From the NCBI GenBank assembly GCA_023052935.1, contig CM041292.1:113923436-113987435 (forward strand): a stretch of 64,000 nt of DNA, written 5' to 3'. Below are positions 22,655 through 34,602 of the stretch, one piece after another; the first letter of the stretch is position 1; each line of letters starts with the position of its first letter. The notes under the pieces were generated by a model. That model searched no databases. It saw only the letters and a program-made list of their open reading frames with translations, and had not been told where the DNA came from. Source of the stretch: Piezodorus guildinii (lineage: Eukaryota > Arthropoda > Insecta > Hemiptera > Pentatomidae). Made by a program: the position numbers and the translations under genes.

Positions 22655-22900
22655 TTCCCCGGCTCAGTGATGTTTATAGTAAAATATCTCAAAAGGAATG
22701 AGTGAAAAATAATGAAACAGATTAAACCTCTATATGATAAGAACTATAGGAACAAATTTAGTGGCTGAGACTCAACTGGTTCTTGTGTTATCAATTTGGT
22801 TTGCCATAGCCAAACTTTTAGTAGTTCGATGGGAAGAGGGCACTCTGGCAAGGCAAGTAATAAATATTTGATGTACTATATTTCGGAAAAAAAAAACTAG
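22655..22900 (+). repeat. Third, direct copy of part of the inverted-repeat arm
   Basis: Contains AAAATATCTCAAAAGGAATG, AAATAATGAAACAGATTAAA and GTGGCTGAGACTCAACTGGT, which parallels the left arm near 21,345-21,440 (GGAAATATCTCAAATGGGAC, TATGAAACTAATACAGGTTA, GGTCATTGAGACTAGGCTGA). Diverged. Confidence 0.55.
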
Positions 22901-22949
22901 TTCTCAGCCAATAAATTTTATTCTATAGTACCTATTATGTTTCATCATC

Positions 22950-23530
22950 AAAAGAAAAGATTATTTTAACAATTATGAGAATTTTATAACTCCGGAACCA
23001 GCCTAGTCTCAATGACCAAATTGATATCACTTAAACTCATCGTATAGATGGGTAATCTCTATTAGTTTCACAATTTCTTTTGAGATATTCTGTGTAATCA
23101 TCGCGAAAAACAATATTTTGCCAATTTCGAAAATTCATACAATATAAAAGCTAAATCAAGATCGAAATTTTTACAGCAAGAGGATTATGACCAAGCTATA
23201 AATGAAAAAATAATTAGAAGTAAATCTCATTTCTTTTATATACTTTTATCTCGTTAAAAGTCTCGTTTTTTATGCATTTTCCTTTTATGCAAAATGACGT
23301 CCTTATCTTATTATTAGTTTATTTTTTTTTTATTTGATATCTATAAAATTACAAGAATTAGGAAGATTTTCCTAACGCATTTTTATCGAACGCGAAACTA
23401 AATTAAAACGGCTGCATCACTGAAACTATTGGCCAGAAGTCTTTTATTTTTATCGTTTCATATGCCCGAAAGGATAGAAAATAACTGGTCAAAAAATCAC
23501 GAAAATCAAAAATGTCAAGCACCAAAGTCC
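22950..23530 (-). repeat. Large inverted repeat, right arm
   Basis: Reverse complement of the left arm (20,835-21,500). The plus strand shows CTCCGGAACCAGCCTAGTCT with CAATGACCAAATTGATATCA, then GGATAGAAAATAACTGGTCA and AAAAATCACGAAAATC near the outer end. The arms enclose about 1.45 kb including the RTE fragment. Confidence 0.8.
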
Positions 23531-23539
23531 TGATTCTGA

Positions 23540-24144
23540 AACTATATTACTTTTTACCTATCTATCTTAAAACTGAGTGTATATTTAGGTCAAATTTAAT
23601 TATTTTTTTCATTTCTATTTTTTATTATAATTTACGGTAACCTGATTATAAAACTTTATTATTTATCTTTAAAAATAATTGAAATATTGAATAAAAACAT
23701 TTTTAATCGCTATTTTAAAACTATCAATGTCAAAGATTATTGTTCTACTATACAGGATGTTCTGCTATTTTTGTGCGAAATAAATCGGTCCAGCTGTTTC
23801 GGAGGAAAGGTGTAGACGACTTACGGCAGATTTCTCTTTATTCTGGTTATATGTTAACGATTCAGAAAAATTTCGAGTAGGTATTTTGTTTGTCCAATGC
23901 GAAGTTTCATTATTAATTGGTTGAATGAAACAATGAAATATGGAAATAAAAATTTGCAATTATTATTTTGAAAACCTCAATGACAAATATAAGGTTGAAA
24001 AGGGACTAAAAAATGGATAGAAAACTGTTTACTATTTTCTTACACTAATATTTAAGGCACAACAAAGTGGTTAAATATACATGTATATCAAAATATTCAT
24101 ATTTGTTTTCAAACTTTATATATTATCACAAAACTATTGAATAG
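23540..24144. other. T-rich repeat block 3 and intergenic DNA 3' of vitellogenin copy A
   Basis: 23,540-23,740 resembles the T-rich repeats of blocks 1 and 2 (ATTCTGAAACTATATTACTT, GGTAACCTGATTATAAAACT). The rest is AT-rich with no gene recognised. The vitellogenin duplication begins at about 24,145. Confidence 0.5.
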
Positions 24145-24163
24145 TTAAAAAAGTTACAATAAA

Positions 24164-27100
24164 TTAACTTGAGATGCAGCTTTCTGGGAGCATTACCCTC
24201 ATTTTCGAATTCGAAGGCTTCTGGCTGAAATCTGGATTAGCTCCCTTCTTGACCATGCGGAGCCAATGTCCAGTCAAGTTGTCAGTGTCAGGCGAACAAT
24301 GGAAGTCGATGTGTTTCTCTATGCTCTTAGTAGGTTTGCAATTAGGGTTGCATGATACTTGAGGCCTGAGTGAGAAGCAGGACTTACCTCCTTCCTTGAC
24401 GATGTGAATTTTGTAGGTGGAACATGGAGGCCTTCCGGAATGGTGTCCTTGGATATCATTTTCTGGCATAGTGGTTAATCTTCTGCGTCCTCTTCCAGCT
24501 TCAGCGTCGGATACAACATCTCCGTAGACAACTCTTCTCGGATAACAGGCTGTGTTTTGTGCTTGTTGCTTAGAATCTTTGACTGGCCCTTGGTAAGATG
24601 CATCAGGGACCGCATAAGATTCTGCGAACTGCTGATAGTCTTTTACAACACAGTTTGATGGAGTGGTGAAGTCATTTGCTGGTTCTCCATCGAATGTTCC
24701 ACAAATACCACGAACCTTGTTCCTGTGGTGATTAGAGACAGAGAGGACTACACGGCTGCCATCATAGTATACTTGGAAGCCGTGGTTCTTAAAATAAAGC
24801 ACAGCGTTGTTTTTCCCGGGAAGAGAGTAAGCTTCGAATTGATTTTCATAATTTTCCCACTTCGCAACCTTATTGTCGGAGAATTGAACCATTTCTCCGT
24901 TCGCAGTGACAGTCACTCCTTCACTTCCTGAAGGACGTAGGCTTACATAGTCGTCACCAAGGAGCACTTGTACTTCCTATTAGTACAGAAATAAATACAT
25001 GTGAATACAAAACGTACTGCTCTAGGTAATGTTTTTAATATTTTGAGAACATACCTTCTTTTGAGAACCATATTCTTTAGCAATCACAGCGAAGTTTCTC
25101 AGATAATATGAGTAGTAGGTTTCTGGAGATTCTTCGCTACTCTCTTGGTATTCTTCTGGGGTCGAGTAGGCTAAGACGTAATATACATCACCAAAGTCGA
25201 AAGGATATGATCTGTTGTTAAAAGTATTCACGTATTTGGGATCTAAGGCGCAAGTTGCTGTAACAAAAGTGACTCAGTTTAATATTGACGTTTAGATTTT
25301 AACATAGTTCGGTGTAAAGCATTATTATATTAGAGACTTTTGTTCCTTAAAATACTACATAAATATAATAATATGCATCATGATATTAAGATTTGTAACA
25401 TACCATAATTTTTAGTGTAGAAGTAGTATGGTGAATAATAGTAGAGTTCGTTGTAAGCTGGATACTGTACGAAGAACGGTCTGAGTTGGTGATAAAGACC
25501 GACATTTTCAAATCGGGAGTTAAAGAATGGTGCTGCAAGGGAGAAGTTGAAATAGCTAAGATCTTCTGAGAATCTGAAACCGAATTTGATTTGTCCCTGT
25601 TCGTTCTTGACTCCTGCGTATTGCTCTTGATTATATTGATAACCATGATGGTGTACAAATCCATATGCCGCGTAGGCAAACTGCTGGATCTCTTGAGGAA
25701 CATTTTGGTATTTGAACGTAAATTGATATTTATCAAGTACGTTGGCGTGTAGGCTAGCGTTACGGCAGGCTGGTTGAATATAATTATTTTGCTGCATTTG
25801 TTGTTGGCAGAGAGCTGAGTATGGGCTATGCCTGACATAGTTTTTCCTTTCTTCGGTCTGCTCAAATTTTCCCTAAAGAATTTTTAAAAAAATAAAATAA
25901 ATCACATAATTACATGTCTACTAATATTATTATCATAAGATTTTCCATGAGAATACCTGGAAAGCAATCTTGTAGTTCTCATTGTCGTTAAAGTTTATTT
26001 GTCCCTCAACGTACGATGTGGGGTCAGCTTCATATGCTTGTTTGTAATTAAACACTGGAACCTGAGCGTCCTTGAAATTCACTTGGAAAGCAGCCTATAA
26101 ATGGAATTAAAATAGTTTTAAAATGTAATAAATAATTATTAATCTTTTTTTAGTTGGTTCATTCATTTTCAAAACATTTTTTAAAAGTGTCAATTAAATA
26201 CTTATATAGAATTCACCTTGAAATCCTTGGCATATTCAGATTCTTGATATGGTGAGGCACTAAAGTAAGCGAGGTATCTGGATTTCTCAGATACTGGACT
26301 TTCAGCATGGGCAAAAGTGAACGCATAGTGTCCCTTATTCTGTTTGCCTTCAATAGAGACAGATGCGTCAAAGACGTATGCTTTTGCGTCCTGGATACCA
26401 GAATAAGAATTAGTAAATAGTTCTTCCACACGATTATCCACGGAGGATGGTTGCGCCAGGTTACTTGCACCAAGGTTTGTTCTTTTTCCTCTAACATTCA
26501 TCAGCTTGGCGTTCTTTTTATGTTGGCCTCCTTGTTCTGCTCTGTCGTAGTAGAGAGTAAACACAACCTGTTCAGGTGAACTGTAACGGGGATCATAACT
26601 AAAGGCATAGTAGTTGTTAGACATGGTGTGGACAAGGTCATGGTAAAAAGCAGATGAAATAAAGTCGTAATCAAGGTTTTGAAAGCCTTATACATTCTGA
26701 AGTAATCAGTGAAGTTGTTTTCACTTTCAGCTTCTACTTGGAAGGCATAACCCGTGTAAGCTTGACCAAAGGATTGTTTAAACTGCAAAACAAAAAAATG
26801 TATTCATTAGTGAATTTTATCTATATTCACGCATCATATATAGATATATAATATGGAAAGATGGCTTGTACCAAACATAAGGTTTATACATATATCTGAA
26901 TATGAATGGTCAGATTTTACAGATATAAAAGATACCAAGTCATCTCTTATGCAAATTATTTACTTTTCGTAATCCCTAACTATTGACGAATTAATATTTA
27001 TTATATTCAAACAAATTATTATTTATAATTTATCTAAGTCATAAAAATAATATTTCGTATTGGGAAGTTTCTTACTTTGTTACTGGAAGCGACATGAACA

Positions 27101-27490
27101 GGCCGTGCATAGCTACCCTGGAGGTAAGGTTTGACATCATACAAGTTATGGTAAGTGGTGTAAATGTCAGTACTGTGCTGGAAGATCTTTTGTTGCTCAT
27201 TACTCTCACTGCTGTAAGGTTGGATACTAGCCTGGAAGAAATGTTCAGGTCCATTAAACTGCAACTTGCCCTCGAAGGGAACGTAAAATTGGGTGTTCTT
27301 TTCAACGACAGCAAGATACTTCTGATCGCTGTAGGGAGCTACAAATCCTAACTTGCCCCTCTTCAGAGAAGACCAACTAAAAAAAAAAAAAAAAAAAAAA
27401 AAAATTGAAATTTAAGTAATTTTAAACCATTCAACCATTGGAAGTAAGTTAAATATGAAAGAAAGAAAAGTAATTACAACAGCATATAAA

Positions 27491-27554
<64 letters not shown>

Positions 27555-30500
27555 ATAAATACGTAAAAGGTTTATAAATACCATCAGTTTAGTATATATA
27601 CGTTCAGTTTAATATATGTGTATATACGAGTATACGTACGTGAATTTGTAAGTTCCTTCAGTGTATGCTTTGTAAGGAACGTAATGATATTCATCCTTCT
27701 CCTGCTCCCGCTGAAGGTGACCCTTAGCTTCAACATCTGCATAAAATAGAACTGGTTCGTTATAGGAGTAAATGAACGGAACACCGGTGGCTAGTGGAAA
27801 TCCAACCTCCACTGAGTATTGGTTGTAATATTTGGTTTCGTGGAAGTTCACGCCCTTTTGCAGTTTCTGATGAATTTGCTTAATATCTAAACAGAAATAA
27901 TTAAGTTATTCAATGAAAAATATTATTTTCCAATAAGTGGAATAATTATAAAAGGTAAACCATACATTGTGGGATTTGTTCGATTGTATGATTGTCAAAA
28001 GCAAAGAATCTTGGTGACCCAAAGAAGGAAAAGAAGAAGTTTCCTTCTACTTGTACTGGTTCATCGTACTGTCCATTGAGGATCTCATTGATTTTGTTGT
28101 ATGAGTATTCCGATTGCTGTCCTTGCTTCTGTTGTGCCATTCCATGTTTACGGTGTGGTTCCTTTTGATGGAATCCTAAGCCTAAATGTCCGAAGAGGAG
28201 GTTCAATAATTCTTCTGAGCTTGAAGACATAAAAGACATCTGAAAAATAAATTATTTAATCATATAGACGTGGGTTTTATGAAATAAAAAGTTATTCTAG
28301 AGGTAATTTAAGGTTGGATTGGAATTAGTACGTTTTACGGGAAAATTTGAGCATATATTGTTGAATATACGCCCAACTCTAAAAAAACATATTTGTTTTT
28401 TTCTATTGAACGATTGTTTATATGGATACTCACAGTTTGGGGTTCGTGGACGTAGCCGCCTATTTTGCGTTGAAGGTTGTATAGCACTGAGCTTGGGTAG
28501 ATGCCGTCGAGACCCTGAATATAAGTTAAGTAGTGCTGGTATTCCAAGGTGTTGTATACCTTGGCAATGTACGATTTAATAAAATTTTGTGAGTACTGGA
28601 AGCCATAGTTTTTGGGAGTCAGCAGATTGGCTGCTGAACGAGCGTTTTTCATTCTGGAAATTAATTAATGTTAATTAATAGCTCCAAAATAGTAATAGTA
28701 AATGTTGCTTTTAGTAAAAAAGAAAAAGTGCGTAAAAATTAACTTACAAATCTGGGTAGGCGTAATAATCTCCATTAGCCGCACTCTCGATTACAGATTT
28801 GACAGCGGCATTCACATGTTCGCTATGATCATAATTTGTCTGTTCAGCCATACGTTGAATTAATTGAGCAGGTGGGTTGGTCTTCATCAATTGCATCACG
28901 GCTGCGACCCTAACAGCAGGGACATCTCCTTCATTCTGATAGATCTTGTATAAAATTGAACGAGCAGTATTGGGGTGTACTCTAATCAGGTCTCCCAAAT
29001 ATGCGATCATTACCAACCGTTGGAAATCAGAAACGGGGTATTTTCCTTCGAGGTATAGCTCAAGACCAGCCCAAATAGTTGGATGACCGGTATTGGCAAG
29101 AGCTCTAACGTAGACTTGAGTTTTTATAGAGTCTCCTAGTTCAACGGCCTTCCTTAGCTGTGCCTGTAAGTATGGTATGTATTTTTCAAAAACTACTGCA
29201 CGGTGATTCAATGCCTGTGCTCCGGTGAGATGGATAGGATAACGATGATGTGCGCTTTCCCTATCTACCTGTGACCTCCTGACCAGATCAGTAAATGACA
29301 AGACTGCACTGTCGTTGAGGTACTTTTGATTTTGAACTGCACTGCTCCTTACCATACCCTATAATTTTGAAAATGTATTCATTATTTCAGCTTCCAAAAA
29401 CAATAAATTTTGCATGAAAGTCATCAAAAATTACTTACAAAGAAGTAATCCATATACTCAGTTGTTGGATAGCGTGCGGATTTGGGTAGAACTGCGACAA
29501 CTTGTGCTGCTTCATTCCCCCTAATCTTACCAGATTTCACCCATGAATATATGGAAACCAAAGCTGGACCGGTTCCTGCTTGTGCCACAGCATCACGGTA
29601 GGCTTGCCTAAATGAAAACAATGTTTATAATTTTATCAAAAGTGAACGATATTAAAGATATACAGATGCTTACCATGATCTGTAATAATAATAGTATTCT
29701 TGGTTTGTTGATCCTTGAATCTTCTCCTCTGGGTAATACAACTTTTCAGTAGCCTGTTCCAGTTGTTGAGAGGTTGCAGCTGCAGTTAAATGTGACAGCA
29801 TAGAATAATAAGTAAGAACGTTATCCTTTGGAATATTGCTTGGGTATTGAAGGAATTTTCCAATTTGTCTTGCAACTCGTACTATTTGCTCAACGACCTG
29901 TCCACTTTCAGAATGCTGATTAGCCATGTAGTCTGGAAAGAATTCAATCTTTGGTGCGTCGTTCATTTGAGGTTGAACTGGAAGATATTCTTCGCTAGAG
30001 CTGATTGATGAACTTTCACTAGAAGAAGAAGAGCTTGAAGACGAATAGGAAGCACCTTGTCTAATGTGGATGTTCTTGTATTCCTCGGAGGAGGAGCTGC
30101 TAGAACTACTAGATTGACTGTCGACGGTATTGGTTGTAGGAGGAGGCGTTGCTGATCTTGTTTTCCTCTTCAGACCTTGATTCCAATTATTTTCTTCACT
30201 GCTTGATGAACTGCTTTCAGAAGAATCCTTTGAAGATGATGATGAAGAAGATGAAGATGAAGAAGATGATGAAGAAGAATCAAAGTCTTCATCACTGTCA
30301 CCAGTTTGTGAATATCCTTGTTCATATTCGTAAGTCAAATTACTAACTGTCCTAGGGCTATTTATAGTGGGAAATGAACCTTTAAAGTTGTTGAACTCTT
30401 CCAGAGTAAGATTCATACGGCTAGCAACGATTCCTTTCTGGCTGTTATAGAGTGTGGGGCGACGAGTACTTTTTCAGTTGTAACTGATGAATGGATTGTA

Positions 30501-32456
30501 TACTTGTTCAGTTTTCCTGAAAGAACGATTCTACTCTGGGATGTTCTCTGAAAACAAATAACAAAATGATTTCCAACAGCTTGACACAATTAAGTACGGC
30601 GGGAAGTCATTGTAAAATTACGGTAATATACTAACCGAAAGGAAATTTCCCATTTGATTGGTTCCAGCATTCCATCCCTCATGACCGTTGAATCCGTAAC
30701 GGTATACCATGTGCCTTTCACTAGAAGAGAAGTTTCTGGTTTTGATCACGCTATAAAAGTCTCCTTCACTACGTAAATGGGGGAGCGGTGCAAGTTCTGG
30801 GCTACTTTGAAGGATATATTCAGGTATAACTGAGATATCATAGATGGTTTCATATTCTCCGTTTATTGAGTCCTGTTAAAATAAAATGTTACGCTCTGTA
30901 GAACATTATAAAGCAAATATATGTTCTATAAGCTAGTCACAGACACTCGCTTACCTCCATTGTCTTGTAAATACCAGTTTGTTGATGGCCCTTCGGTACA
31001 TCGTTGATTTTGGACTTTTTCAAATTTTGACCTTGTACATCAACTTGAAATTGACTTGCGATCGCCTTTATAAAGTTGAGTTCCCAATAAGGTGTGTCAT
31101 CATCTACCACCAATTTGTCGACCTATAATGTAACAAGGTATTGGTTAACAGAACTCAGATGTATTATAAAAACAAAAATTACGAAACACCTTTACAATGC
31201 AACAACTTTTACTTATCAATCCAAACAAGAAAGGAAAAACATTTTTTATTTGACTGGGAACGATGATTATTTGTTGCCCAGCCTATACTTATACCATATT
31301 AAACAGAAGGACAAAGTTAAAAGTTATCATTCTTAAAAAATCGCACAAACACTTGAAAGTAGGACATGATTGAAATATACAAACGATGAAACATATGAAT
31401 ATATCTGATTACTCACCACTCCATTCCTAAGATAGATTTGGAATACATCATTCTTGATGGGGAAGGCCTTGTAGTTGAGTTGGTAATGGTATAAATCTGT
31501 AGCCCATCCGTCGCTGAAGTGTTGGTTGAAGTCAGCGTACTTGGCTTCTTGGACCTATATAAAACACACTCTAAGACTTCTTTCTTTCACCAAGCATATT
31601 TTGGGCAAACAGCAATACTTACCTGGAGTGTCAATTTGTTATCTGTTTCGACATAAACATTTAGCTTCCACGAATGAAGTTTCCTGAGTATTGATCAGCC
31701 ACTTGATGTAGACCAGCGACTGTCCTAGCTTCAATGTTGTAGCGGTACTGGTATCCATTTTTCCAACCTAGGCGGGAAGCGCTTGGTTTAGTATGCAAGT
31801 TATCAGCCCACAAAACAAGGATAATGTCTATTGTCTAGAATTTAAACACTTACCGTAATCGGCCGCTGCCAGACCCGCTGAAACAAGGAATAAGCATTAC
31901 TTAATTTCTGATAAAAATAACAAAACTTAAATGATAATGTATATTTATATATTTTAGGCCCTACAATAACCTGGGCTTCTTTTGAAACTCTTCTCCATTC
32001 TCTCTTATCCATGGCAAGCATACGCCATCTTCTTTGTATGTATATATTTATTACTTTAGTTATTATACTATATCAATTTAATTAGTTATTACTTTAGAAA
32101 TGAAGATGTTTACTTCATTACTAATCGGAAAGAAATATCCTGAAATTTTCAAATTGGCTAACTCATTGTCAGATAAAATAAGTGACTAGTTAACTCGTAA
32201 ACGTATACTTTATGCTCCTTGCACTTTATCATTGATCAATCTATAAAACTTAACATTTAGATATCCAACACTTAAATTTGATCGTTTTACTTGTTTAATT
32301 TGATGTATATAGTTTATTAAATCCGATTGATTTTTAACGATTTGAAAAATAGCTTTCGTATCTTAAGTAGTGACTATGGACTTAAACCGTAGGTAAGTAA
32401 ATATGAAGTCTGTTTAGCTTACCAAAGACCAAGAGAAGAGCTGAAGACCACAGCAT
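24164..32456 (-). CDS. Vg: Vitellogenin copy A, 18 exons, three frameshifting 1-bp deletions
   Basis: Yolk-protein precursor, normally secreted by the fat body and taken up by oocytes. Exons (minus): 32456-32423, 31877-31854, 31767-31623, 31554-31417, 31122-30955, 30872-30636, 30547-29674, 29607-29439, 29358-28748, 28653-28434, 28239-27966, 27886-27640, 27376-27076, 26782-26217, 26094-25957, 25872-25404, 25257-25055, 24976-24164. All junctions are GT-AG as in copy B. Relative to copy B, one base is missing at about 31,668 (exon 3), 30,452 (exon 7) and 26,675 (exon 14), each in a run of two or three identical bases. The exon 3 shift would end translation early. Otherwise the exons match copy B and keep the vWD domain with GICG. 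Either it is a very young pseudogene or the deletions are sequencing errors; I cannot tell which. Confidence 0.9.
27378..27404. repeat. Poly(A) run in intron 12 of copy A
   Basis: About 26 A on the plus strand (poly(T) in the transcript), forming the pyrimidine tract next to the exon 13 acceptor. The run is shorter in copy B (about 48,131-48,149). Confidence 0.9.
27498..27560. repeat. (TA)n microsatellite in intron 12 of copy A
   Basis: A TA dinucleotide tract longer than its counterpart in copy B at about 48,242-48,290. Length difference between otherwise identical introns is expected of a fast-changing repeat. Confidence 0.93.
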
Positions 32457-32484
32457 CCTAGAATGCTTACAGTCCCACGGAAGA

Positions 32485-32517
32485 GTGATAGCGTGCACGA
32501 GTTGCTCCGTATTTATA
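32485..32517 (-). promoter_or_regulatory. Core promoter of vitellogenin copy A
   Basis: TATAAAT on the minus strand at 32,517-32,511, 55 bp upstream of the ATG. About 25-30 bp downstream lies TATCACTC (near 32,487), a plausible initiator. This leaves a 5' UTR of about 30 nt. The core is identical in copy B, but homology ends about 50 bp upstream of the TATA box. Confidence 0.7.
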
Positions 32518-32849
32518 GAGAAGAAATTTGCTGCTCAGCACTTTATTCGTTGACTGCAGTCGGTCCGGTTCATATTATCGCGATATGTGAAAAAAAATTG
32601 CGAATCATGGCAAAAGGACAGTTTGTGATGCAACATCCGCAATGAGATATTTTAATATTATTAATTTCAAAATTAGTTTTTATGTAGATCCAATTAATAA
32701 CAATCATAGTTGAGCGCTATTTAAAATAATTTATTTTCTCAAAGCCATATTTATAAAATCTTTTATTTATTAAATTTTATTGATTAGTTCTATTTTAGTT
32801 TATACTCAATAACTGACCATGATGATAATTTAGATTTTTTTATCATTAA

Positions 32850-33820
32850 CATGGAAACATTCAATCAAGTTAGAATCGGTCATAATTACCCCGAGAAATT
32901 TGAGGTGCGATCGGGTTTGAAACAGGGTGACTCCCTTTCACTGGTTTTATTTAATATAGCTTTAGAATATGTCATAGAAAAGGTGACGTGTACCGAGGAA
33001 GGTTTAAATATGATTGATAAGATTCCGGTTTTGGGGTATGCCGATGATTTGGTACTGCTAGGCGAAGACACGGAAACCATACAACTAAATACAAGTCTGT
33101 TAATGAAATTCGGTAAAGAAATAGGACTCGAATTAAATACCGATAAGCCGAAATATATATGATTAGTAGTTGGTGGCGATCTTGGTGATATTGATATATC
33201 AGGGCATACTTTTCAACACGTAGAGAAATTCAAGTAATTAGGTCCAATGATAACAAGAAAAAATGAAATCCAGGAAAAAATAAAGTCCCGTTTAAAGGTG
33301 GAAATGAGTGTTATTATTTAGTTGCTAAATTATTTAGCTCGCGACTTCTGTCTAAAAACTTAAAGGTTCAAATTTATAAAACTATTATTCCTCCGACGGT
33401 TCTTTACGGATGTGAAACATGGCCGCTTACTTTGAAGGATGAACAACGGCTTAAGGTTTTCGAAAATAAGGTACTGCGTAAAATATTTGGTCCTAAGAGA
33501 GATGAGACCACTGGGGAGTTCAGAAGGTTGCACAGCGCGGAATTGCGGAACTTGTATCCTGTGAATATACAATAATTGAGTTAATAGCATCGCGGAGAGC
33601 GATGAGCGAGTAAAGTTGTTGGGCGGATTCTGAGAAAGTTGGTATTCCTTGAACTAACTGATAAGTAGGCCGAAGTGTCGATGGGTGGATCGCGTTAAGG
33701 CTGATCCCGAGGGCTTGGGCTTGACCGGCGAACATTGGACGAGTCTGTGCAGGCGAAGTTTGGTGGTGTTGGCATCGGGTTCGGTAAGCCTATTGTTATT
33801 ATTATTATCATTAACATACG
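32850..33820 (+). pseudogene. RTE-type LINE, 5'-truncated (RT to 3' end)
   Basis: A 103-codon open stretch (32,851-33,162) reads TFNQVRIGHNYPEKFEVRSG, LKQGDSLSLVLFNIALEYVI and LGYADDLVLLGEDTET (YADD active site intact), then GKEIGLELNTDKPKYI. Later frames carry SGHTFQHVEKFK, EIQEKIKSRLK and the thumb-type ILPTVLYGCETWPLTLKDEQ region with changes. The tail ends TTATTATTATTATCATTAAC at about 33,820. It is the free-standing relative of the RT segment trapped in the Helitron copies. Stops near 33,163 and beyond. Confidence 0.85.
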
Positions 33821-34602
33821 GATTTGTATCCTTGTATGAATGCATAACCTATGTATTATTATCTTCTATATTCATGAAATCAACCCGCTATGCACTCATT
33901 TGTTATCTCATATATGTCTATGGTTGTGAAGCTGTATTGGAGGTTCATCTTACCGTCTTCTATCAAAATTCTACCTCTAAGTCATAAAGAAAAAAAAATT
34001 CTAGAACGGTTAAACAATTTTTTTCGGAATCAAAATAAAGGTCCATCTCAAAGAATTATATGTACTCATTTAAACATAATTAAATTTTTAACTACATGAA
34101 AGCAAATTCATTTTAATGTGAACCAGTATTAAGAAAGATGCTTAATTTATAACTATATTTAAGCATATTACGCATCTTATCCATGTTTCTTTGCCTATAT
34201 ATAAGGGGACTAGACGTCCCCCTTTTGTCGAGACAGTCCCGATTTTTCACGATTTGTCCGCGACCGGCGACGTTTTTCCAAAGTTCCGACTTTTAGAATT
34301 AAGCTAAAATTTATATTTATAAAAATCATTGTTTTGCGTTCTAAGAATCCTTTAATTTGTTTTGCGTTCTAAGAATCCTATGGGCAACGACGACTAACAT
34401 ATTGCTTTTGCTACCCAGTTACATTGTATTTGTCTCTCAGATGATACACTTCATGTTCATACTGCGTGCTAGCAAGCTAATTAAACAAATAAATATTACA
34501 AATCTGCTACTTACCATAGAGAATTAAGGTAAGCATATTATTTATACATTTCATAAATACATGCATTTTCTTAAACGTAGCTTAAAATACTCGTAGTCTT
34601 CA
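33821..34602. other. Intergenic DNA with a short direct repeat
   Basis: No gene recognised. A 21-bp direct repeat, TTTTGCGTTCTAAGAATCCT plus flanking base, occurs at about 34,331 and 34,359. A CCCCCTTTTGTCGAGACAGT patch near 34,220 is of unknown origin. Confidence 0.5.

Larger units (their letters stand above)
24145..32565 (-). repeat. Duplicated vitellogenin block, copy A
   Basis: About 8.4 kb that matches 44,895-53,291 nearly base for base, introns included. The left breakpoint is ~19 bp beyond the stop codon; the right breakpoint is ~110 bp upstream of the ATG. Beyond both points the sequence is unrelated. The differences I noted are length changes in a poly(A) and a (TA)n intron repeat, a few single-base indels, one substitution near 28,317, and a cluster of changes at 32,370-32,565. 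Confidence 0.92.

Noticed and set aside
20835..23530. Terminal inverted repeats of a Maverick/Polinton
   Set aside because: The enclosed ~1.45 kb holds only an RTE fragment; no integrase, polymerase B or capsid genes.
25386..25865. Second, overlapping minus-strand frame (159 codons), also at 46,136-46,615
   Set aside because: It is another frame of vitellogenin exon 16; the real frame fits the exon phases and domain sequence.
30149..30346. Plus-strand open frame rich in KMMMKK, also at 50,882-51,079
   Set aside because: It is the antisense of the vitellogenin polyserine codons.
24145..32565. Copy A as a retrocopy
   Set aside because: All 17 introns are kept and match copy B; no poly(A) tail.
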